Shown: one piece after another, positions 1 through 4,033 of the stretch
Layout of the letters: the number at the start of each line of letters is the position of its first letter
Position numbering within the stretch: position 1 is the stretch's first letter
Source: Elusimicrobia bacterium RBG_16_66_12
GTDB taxonomy: Bacteria > Elusimicrobiota > Elusimicrobia > UBA1565 > UBA9628
Direction of reading: 5' to 3'
Assembly (NCBI GenBank): GCA_001800005.1
Contig: MGUL01000144.1
Coordinates: 1 to 6,411, forward strand
DNA length: 6,411 bases
Program-made: the position numbers and the translations under genes
The notes under the pieces: generated by a model
The model's input: only the letters and a program-made list of their open reading frames with translations
Told to the model about the DNA's origin: nothing
The model's database searches: none

Positions 1-1
1 G

Positions 2-85
2 GCGGCGGCTTTCAAAGGCCGGGACATCGCCGAGGGCGTCGCCGCCCTGCGGGGGCGTCGTCCGCCCCGCTTCCGCCCCTCCTGA
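2..85 (+). CDS. Enoyl-CoA hydratase/isomerase-like protein, C-terminal end (partial)
   Basis: The window opens inside a gene. The frame starting at base 2 reads 27 residues and stops at TGA (83-85). The peptide ends AFKGRDIAEGVAALRGRRPP and then RFRPS. This resembles the C-terminal helix and tail of the crotonase (enoyl-CoA hydratase/isomerase) superfamily, in which a segment like 'F.S.D..EGV.AF.EKR.P.F' closes the trimer-forming C-terminal region. Family members hydrate or isomerise acyl-CoA thioesters, for example in fatty acid oxidation. The active site lies outside the window, so the exact reaction cannot be named. No hairpin terminator is visible between its stop and the next gene. The call rests on one short motif, so the superfamily is likely but the subfamily is unknown. 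Confidence 0.68.
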   Translation, partial: AAAFKGRDIAEGVAALRGRRPPRFRPS

Positions 86-112
86 GCCCGCCGCGGTGTG
101 ACCAAATAGGTC

Positions 113-141
113 TTGCGCCCTGACGTAAATGGACGTAAACT
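113..141 (+). promoter_or_regulatory. Candidate sigma70-type promoter for the kinase operon
   Basis: TTGCGC (113-118) and TAAACT (136-141) are spaced by exactly 17 bases. Each matches four of the six consensus positions (TTGACA, TATAAT). They lie in the one AT-rich island (about 101-160) of an otherwise very GC-rich region, directly before the kinase gene. Transcription would start near 148, giving a leader of about 35 bases that carries a good ribosome binding site. A second TA-rich hexamer, TAATAT (150-155), is an alternative -10 but has no -35 match at the right distance. The assignment is by inspection only, and the sigma factor preferences of the host are unknown. Confidence 0.4.
122..139 (+). 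repeat. Tandem GACGTAAA direct repeat, 10-base period
   Basis: The octamer GACGTAAA occurs at 122-129 and again at 132-139. The start-to-start distance is exactly 10 bases, about one helical turn, so both copies would face the same side of the DNA. The repeat sits in the spacer of the candidate promoter and its second copy runs into the -10 element. This layout fits a binding site for a dimeric or tandem-binding regulator that controls the kinase operon. The repeat itself is certain; its regulatory role is inferred. No DNA-binding protein is encoded next to it in this window. Confidence 0.5.
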
Positions 142-171
142 AAAGTTGGTAATATAGGAAGCGGGTGGCTC

Positions 172-178
172 GGAGAGG
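172..178 (+). promoter_or_regulatory. Ribosome binding site fixing the kinase start
   Basis: GGAGAGG (172-178) is a strong Shine-Dalgarno match ending four bases before the ATG at 183. An in-frame GTG at 165 would add six residues (MARRGA), but this ribosome binding site would then lie inside the coding region and the GTG has no comparable site upstream. The ATG at 183 is therefore preferred. It also places the first receiver beta-strand (RIRVLAIEDN) at the usual distance from the N-terminus. Confidence 0.65.
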
Positions 179-182
179 TGCG

Positions 183-1652
183 ATGGCTCATCGGATCCGC
201 GTGCTGGCTATCGAGGATAATTTCGAGCACTTCCTCCGCATCCAGAGGTGCCTCGCCGAGTCCGACGCGCCGGGGCTCGACTGCGAGACCGTCCGCGCCG
301 GAAGCCTCCCCGAGGCGCTGGAACTGCTTGGCCGCGAGAAATGGGACGCGGTGCTCCTGGACCTGACGCTTCCGGACTCGTCCGGCCTGGACGCGCTGAG
401 GATCGTCCAGGAGAAGGCGCCCGGCGTCGCGATCCTGGTCACGGCGTGTCTCGGCGACGAGGGGGCCGCCTTGGAGGCGATGCGCCTCGGCGCGCAAGAC
501 TTCATCCTGAAGGAAGGCCCCGACTTCCGGATGCTCAAGCGCGCCATCCGCTACGCGGTCGAGCGCAAGGCCGCTCTCGAGCAGCGCGACCAGGTCATCC
601 GCGCCGCGGACGACGGCATGATCGTGATCGACGCGTCGGGCACGGTGCGCCTGGTCAACCCCGCGGCCGAGCGGCTGTTCCAGGCCGCGTCCCTTCTGGG
701 CAAGCCGTTCCCCTATCCGACGCGGGTGGGCGAGACGGGGCTCATCGAGATTCCCCGGCCTCCGCTGCCGCCCCTTGTCGTCGAGATGCGGGTCTCGCCT
801 CTCTCCTGGAACCTCGAGCCTGCGGTCCTCGCCTGCTTGAGGGATGTCGGCGAGGTTCGCCGCTTCGAGGAGCTGAGGACCGAGGTCGCGCAGCGCCGGC
901 ATGCCGACGAGATGAAGGATGAATGGATCGCCAAGATCTCGCACGAGCTGCGCACTCCGCTGACGATCATCAAAGGGGCGATCACAGAACTCGCGGACGG
1001 CCAGGCGGAGCCCCTGCAGCCGGACCAGGAGACCTTGGTCCGGATGACCCAGCATCAACTTAAACGCATCGAGAGGCTCATCTTGAACCTCCTCGAACTC
1101 TCGCGTCTGGAATCCGGGTCGGCGGCCCTGGTCCGCGGGAAGGTCGACGCGGCGGAGGTCGTCCATATGGCGGTCTCCGCGCTCCAGCACGCCGCGGCTC
1201 AGCGGGCGATCGTCCTGACGTCCCGGGTCATCGGGCCCGTGGGCCTCATCGACGCGGACGCCGACCTTTTCGAACAGCTCGTGGTGAACCTGGTCGACAA
1301 CGCGCTGCGCTTCGCGCGCTCGCGGGTGATCGTGAGCCTGGCCTCCGCCAAGCCCTCGGGCGTCGAGTTGAGCGTCGAAGACGACGGGGTCGGCATCCCG
1401 CCCGAGAAGCAGGGGCTGCTCTTCTCGAAGTACGCCCAGCTCGACCGCCCGCGCGGTCCGGAAGGTTATAAAGGGACGGGTCTGGGGCTGGCCATCTGCA
1501 AGGAGATCGTGGGGCTGCATCACGGCGTCATCAAAGTGGAAAGCGCTGCGGGCGGAGGGGCCGTCTTCCGGGTCCTCCTGCCGGACCTGACCGCCGAAGC
1601 CGCGACGACGCCGTCCCCCGAGCCGCGGCACGCGTCGGGAGGGGTCGGATGA
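183..1652 (+). CDS. Soluble hybrid sensor histidine kinase (REC-PAS-HisKA-HATPase)
   Basis: A 489-residue cytoplasmic kinase with no signal peptide or membrane segment. An N-terminal receiver domain (about 5-125) has acidic residues E11/D12, phosphoacceptor D60 (LLDLTLPD), T87 and K110. A compact PAS-like domain follows (about 132-222; GMIVIDASGTVRLVNPAAERLF), then a HisKA domain with phosphodonor H254 in KISHELRTPL. The HATPase domain shows the N box (QLVVNLVDNALRFA, N369 and N373), G1 box DDGVGIP (399-405), an LFSKYAQ F box and G2 box GTGLGLAI (430-437). All catalytic residues are present, so it should autophosphorylate on H254. The leading receiver suggests that an upstream kinase feeds its input and the PAS domain tunes it. 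The last 20 or so residues are Pro/Ala-rich and probably disordered. It overlaps the next gene by 4 bases (ATGA), indicating coupled translation. The signal sensed is unknown. Confidence 0.94.
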   Translation: MAHRIRVLAIEDNFEHFLRIQRCLAESDAPGLDCETVRAGSLPEALELLGREKWDAVLLDLTLPDSSGLDALRIVQEKAPGVAILVTACLGDEGAALEAMRLGAQDFILKEGPDFRMLKRAIRYAVERKAALEQRDQVIRAADDGMIVIDASGTVRLVNPAAERLFQAASLLGKPFPYPTRVGETGLIEIPRPPLPPLVVEMRVSPLSWNLEPAVLACLRDVGEVRRFEELRTEVAQRRHADEMKDEWIAKISHELRTPLTIIKGAITELADGQAEPLQPDQETLVRMTQHQLKRIERLILNLLELSRLESGSAALVRGKVDAAEVVHMAVSALQHAAAQRAIVLTSRVIGPVGLIDADADLFEQLVVNLVDNALRFARSRVIVSLASAKPSGVELSVEDDGVGIPPEKQGLLFSKYAQLDRPRGPEGYKGTGLGLAICKEIVGLHHGVIKVESAAGGGAVFRVLLPDLTAEAATTPSPEPRHASGGVG

Positions 1653-2026
1653 CTGCGAGGAGCAAGCCCCTCATCGTGCTCGTCGACGACGAGCCGGCGT
1701 TCCTGTCGCTGGTCGCGCGCTGGCTTGAGCGCGACTACGACCTGAAGCTGTTCACGAGCGGCGAAGGCGTCTACGAGGCCCTGGGAGAGCTGAAGCCGGA
1801 TCTCGTGGTCCTCGACGCCAACATGCAGCCCGTCGACGGTTACGAGCTTTGCCGGCGCATCCGCGGCGACGCGCGCTTCGACCTGACCTCGGTGCTTTTC
1901 CTGACCGGCGCGAAGTCGGACGCGGACCTGGTGCGTCAGATCGAGGCGGGAGGCTCGGGGTTCCTGAACAAGCCCATCGAGCCCGAGGAGCTGCGCCGGG
2001 TGATCGCGGAGGAGTTGGCGGCGTAA
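1649..2026 (+). CDS. Single-domain response regulator (CheY-like receiver) 1
   Basis: A 125-residue stand-alone receiver protein. D13/D14 form the metal-binding acidic pair in IVLVDDEPAF, D56 is the phosphoacceptor (VVLDANM), and T86 (LFLTGA) and K108 (LNKPI) complete the switch site. The domain fills the whole protein, so there is no output domain. The ATG overlaps the kinase TGA as ATGA, and a purine-rich GGGAGGGG (1637-1644) supplies the ribosome binding site, so it is co-translated with the kinase and is its likeliest phosphorylation partner. One oddity: the proline that usually sits four residues after the phosphoacceptor is Q60, and a proline follows one place later (D-A-N-M-Q-P). It could act as a phosphate shuttle, a phosphate sink, or a regulator that works by binding another protein. 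Its target is unknown. Confidence 0.93.
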   Translation: MTARSKPLIVLVDDEPAFLSLVARWLERDYDLKLFTSGEGVYEALGELKPDLVVLDANMQPVDGYELCRRIRGDARFDLTSVLFLTGAKSDADLVRQIEAGGSGFLNKPIEPEELRRVIAEELAA

Positions 2027-2046
2027 GGATGGGCGTCGGGCGACAT

Positions 2047-2051
2047 GGAGG
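2047..2051 (+). promoter_or_regulatory. Ribosome binding site of receiver 2
   Basis: GGAGG ends four bases before the ATG at 2056. It decides between that start and the upstream in-frame ATG at 2029, for which the site would lie inside the coding region. Confidence 0.6.
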
Positions 2052-2055
2052 CAAC

Positions 2056-2454
2056 ATGACCGTCGAGAACGATGTGTGCAGGCCGAGGATCGTGGTCGTC
2101 GACGATGAGGCGGACTTCTTGAAGCTCGTCGAACGCTGGCTGAAGCCGAAGTACGACGTGACGTGCCTGGCGGGAGGCGCGCAGACGAGCGAGGAGATCG
2201 CCGCGCTCGACCCGGACCTTCTGATCATGGACATCCACATGCCGGAGCGCGGCGGGTTCCAGATCTGCAAGCAGCTGCGCGGCCAGGCGGGGTTCGAGGA
2301 CCTGCCGGTGATCTTCCTGACCGGCTCGACCTCCGACAGGGACTTCGTGCAATACCTCGATTTCGGCGGCAGCCGCTACCTGACGAAGCCCATCACAGGC
2401 AAGGAACTCAGGGAGGCCGTGTCGGAACAGCTGGGTCTGTCGATGGTCGGCTAG
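2056..2454 (+). CDS. Single-domain response regulator (CheY-like receiver) 2
   Basis: A 132-residue stand-alone receiver. D16/D17 form the acidic pair (IVVVDDEADF), D59 is the phosphoacceptor (LIMDIHMP, canonical proline present), T89 (FLTGS) and K111 (LTKPI) complete the active site. It aligns without gaps to the preceding receiver from the first beta-strand to the last helix, with about 50 of 115 positions identical by hand count, so the two are tandem paralogues. The start at 2056 is chosen for the GGAGG at 2047-2051. An in-frame ATG at 2029 would add nine residues (MGVGRHGGN) unlike a receiver N-terminus and has a weaker ribosome binding site. The 29-base gap after the first receiver has no promoter or terminator, so it belongs to the kinase operon. 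No output domain is present. Its stop codon is interleaved with that of recQ. Confidence 0.93.
   Translation: MTVENDVCRPRIVVVDDEADFLKLVERWLKPKYDVTCLAGGAQTSEEIAALDPDLLIMDIHMPERGGFQICKQLRGQAGFEDLPVIFLTGSTSDRDFVQYLDFGGSRYLTKPITGKELREAVSEQLGLSMVG
2451..2454. other. Shared CTAG: interleaved stop codons of two convergent genes
   Basis: The palindrome CTAG supplies the TAG stop of receiver 2 on the + strand (2452-2454) and the TAG stop of recQ on the - strand (complement of 2451-2453). The two coding regions therefore overlap tail to tail by four bases. No room remains for an intergenic terminator, so any transcription past either stop produces RNA antisense to the other gene. Confidence 0.9.
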
Positions 2455-3986
2455 CCCTCGCGCAGGGCGGAGAGGAAGATCTCGCCGTATTCGGACCACT
2501 TCTTCGGGCCCACGCCGGAGACGGCGCGCATCTCTTCCTCGTTCTTCGGCAGCTGCGCGCACATCGCCATCAGCGTGGCGTCGTTGAAGACCATGTAGGC
2601 GGGCACGCGCCGGGCGTCGGCCAGAGACTTTCGCAGGGCGCGCAGGCGCGTGAAGAGCGGCGAGGCCGCTTCCCTGACGGACTCCGAGGAGGAGGCACTT
2701 CCTCGCGCCATCGCTCGGTCGCCGGCCTGGAAGCGCTTCATGGGGACCACGGGCGAGGTTCCGACCGGGTCCAGGCCCGCGCAGACGTCGCAGGACGCGG
2801 AACACTCGGCGATCTCTTCGCCGAGATGGCGGGCCAGGGCCTGATGGCGGCAGGCACGGCGCTCAAGGGTTCGGAACATCTCCCGCGCCCTTCCCCTGTG
2901 CCACTCGGCTAAGGTCGAGGGCAGGTCGCCGGTCATGCGCTCGTAGCCGATCACGTCCGCCCAGGAGTAGAAGGCCACGCAGTCGCTGGGCGCGCCGTCC
3001 CGCCCCGCGCGCCCCGCCTCCTGCACGTAGGCCTCGACCGAGCGCGGCATGTCGCGGTGGATGACGAAGCGCACGTCGGGCTTGTCGATGCCCATCCCGA
3101 AGGCGACGGTGGCCACGATGACGTCAGCTTGGTCTCTTTTAAAAGAATCCTGGACGAACTCGCGCTGGGCTGCGTCCATCCCCGCGTGGTAGGCCAGGGC
3201 CTTGACCCCGCGCCCCGAGAGGAACTCGGCCATCGACTCGACCGAGCGGCGCGACAGGCAGTAGACGATGCCGCTCTCCCCGGCGCGGGCGCGCACGAGG
3301 CGCAGGACCGAGTTCTTCGTGTCGCCGACAGCGCCGGGGCGCGGGGCGGCGCGTTCTCCGGTCTTCAGGTAGGCCGACAGGCGGAGGTTCGGGCGGAAGA
3401 AGGAACCGCGCACGCGCAGGGGGTCCTCCATCGCGAGTTGTTCGACGATGTCGTTGGTCACTTGGGGCGTGGCGGTGGCCGTCAGCGCCAGCACGGGCGC
3501 TTGGAAGCGTTCCTTCAGGCCTTTCAGGTTCCGGTAGGCGGGGCGGAAGTCGTGGCCCCACTGGCTGATGCAGTGCGCCTCGTCGACGGCGACGAGCGAG
3601 AGCTTGGCGCCCGCCAGCGCCGCTCCGGCGCCGGCCTCCAGGCCCTCGGGAGCGGCGTAGACCAGTTCGTAGTCCCCGCGCCTGAGCCCTTCGACGCGGG
3701 AGCGGCGCTCGTCCGGCGCCAGGCTCGAGTTGAGGAAGGTCGCGCGCAGGCCTACGGAGGCGGCCGCGTCGACCTGATCCTTCATCAGGGAGATCAGAGG
3801 GCTGACCACCAGCACCGTCTTGCCCAGCACGCGCGCCGGGATCTGGTAGGTCAGGGACTTCCCCGCCCCCGTGGACATCACCGCCACGCAGTCTCGCCCC
3901 GCCAGCGCGGCCGAAATGACTTCCTTCTGGCCCGGACGGAAGGATGGGTAGCCGAAGACGTCGTGGAGGGCCTGTTCGGGCGTCAC
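2451..3986 (-). CDS. recQ: ATP-dependent DNA helicase RecQ, short form without winged helix
   Basis: A 511-residue superfamily 2 helicase that unwinds DNA 3'-5' in recombination and fork repair. Motifs in order: motif 0 FGYPSFRPGQ (11-20), Walker A STGAGKS with K43, Ia SPLISLMKDQ, DEAH (135-138) followed by the RecQ aromatic-rich loop CISQWGHDFRP, III ALTATAT (167-173), IV GIVYCLSRRS, V TVAFGMGIDKPDVRFVIH, VI QEAGRAGRDG (322-331). Zinc ligands C379, C395, C399 and C402 are all present, and an HRDC domain ends the protein (about 442-510; VSGVGPKKWSEYG). The stretch between zinc motif and HRDC is only about 40 residues and Ser/Ala-rich, whereas E. coli RecQ (609 residues) carries a winged helix there; the length difference is about one such domain. 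The start is GTG (3984-3986), which places FGYPSFRPGQ at the family's usual distance from the N-terminus. No clear ribosome binding site precedes it. Confidence 0.95.
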   Translation of the reverse strand: MTPEQALHDVFGYPSFRPGQKEVISAALAGRDCVAVMSTGAGKSLTYQIPARVLGKTVLVVSPLISLMKDQVDAAASVGLRATFLNSSLAPDERRSRVEGLRRGDYELVYAAPEGLEAGAGAALAGAKLSLVAVDEAHCISQWGHDFRPAYRNLKGLKERFQAPVLALTATATPQVTNDIVEQLAMEDPLRVRGSFFRPNLRLSAYLKTGERAAPRPGAVGDTKNSVLRLVRARAGESGIVYCLSRRSVESMAEFLSGRGVKALAYHAGMDAAQREFVQDSFKRDQADVIVATVAFGMGIDKPDVRFVIHRDMPRSVEAYVQEAGRAGRDGAPSDCVAFYSWADVIGYERMTGDLPSTLAEWHRGRAREMFRTLERRACRHQALARHLGEEIAECSASCDVCAGLDPVGTSPVVPMKRFQAGDRAMARGSASSSESVREAASPLFTRLRALRKSLADARRVPAYMVFNDATLMAMCAQLPKNEEEMRAVSGVGPKKWSEYGEIFLSALREG

Positions 3987-3992
3987 GCAGTC

Positions 3993-3998
3993 ATCATA
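3993..3998 (-). promoter_or_regulatory. Candidate -10 element for recQ
   Basis: Read on the - strand this is TATGAT, five of six matches to TATAAT, ending six bases before the GTG start. A transcript initiated the usual 6-8 bases downstream would begin at or within a base or two of the GTG, that is, with essentially no leader. No convincing -35 lies 16-18 bases upstream, only a T-rich run. Tentative. Confidence 0.3.
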
Positions 3999-4009
3999 GG
4001 AAAAAGCGC

Positions 4010-4015
4010 TATCAT
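4010..4015 (+). promoter_or_regulatory. Candidate -10 element for ppk1
   Basis: TATCAT matches five of six positions of TATAAT and lies in the 47-base AT-rich gap between recQ and ppk1. Transcription would start around 4022, giving a leader of roughly 12 bases before the ATG at 4034. No -35 match is seen at 16-18 bases. It lies back to back with the candidate recQ -10 element, 11 bases apart, so the two promoters could compete for polymerase. Tentative. Confidence 0.3.
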
Positions 4016-4033
4016 TGACGTAGGTCCCATGCC

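Noticed and set aside
86..112. Possible terminator after the hydratase-like gene
   Set aside because: Only the short palindrome CCGCGG (91-96) is present, with no stable stem and no T-run.
165..182. Upstream GTG start adding six residues to the kinase
   Set aside because: The strong ribosome binding site at 172-178 points to the ATG at 183, and the extra residues are not part of the receiver fold.
12..1631. 539-codon open frame on the - strand opposite the histidine kinase
   Set aside because: It lies antisense to a kinase with every conserved motif in place. Its translation is rich in Arg, Asp, Leu and Gly with no recognisable domain, as expected when a GC-rich gene leaves few stop codons on the other strand.
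2029..2055. Upstream in-frame ATG for receiver 2
   Set aside because: The GGAGG at 2047-2051 is placed correctly for the ATG at 2056, and the added residues MGVGRHGGN do not resemble a receiver N-terminus.
4015..4020. TTGACG as a -35 box for ppk1
   Set aside because: The matching -10 would fall at about 4038-4043, inside the coding region and downstream of the ATG, with no TA-rich hexamer there.
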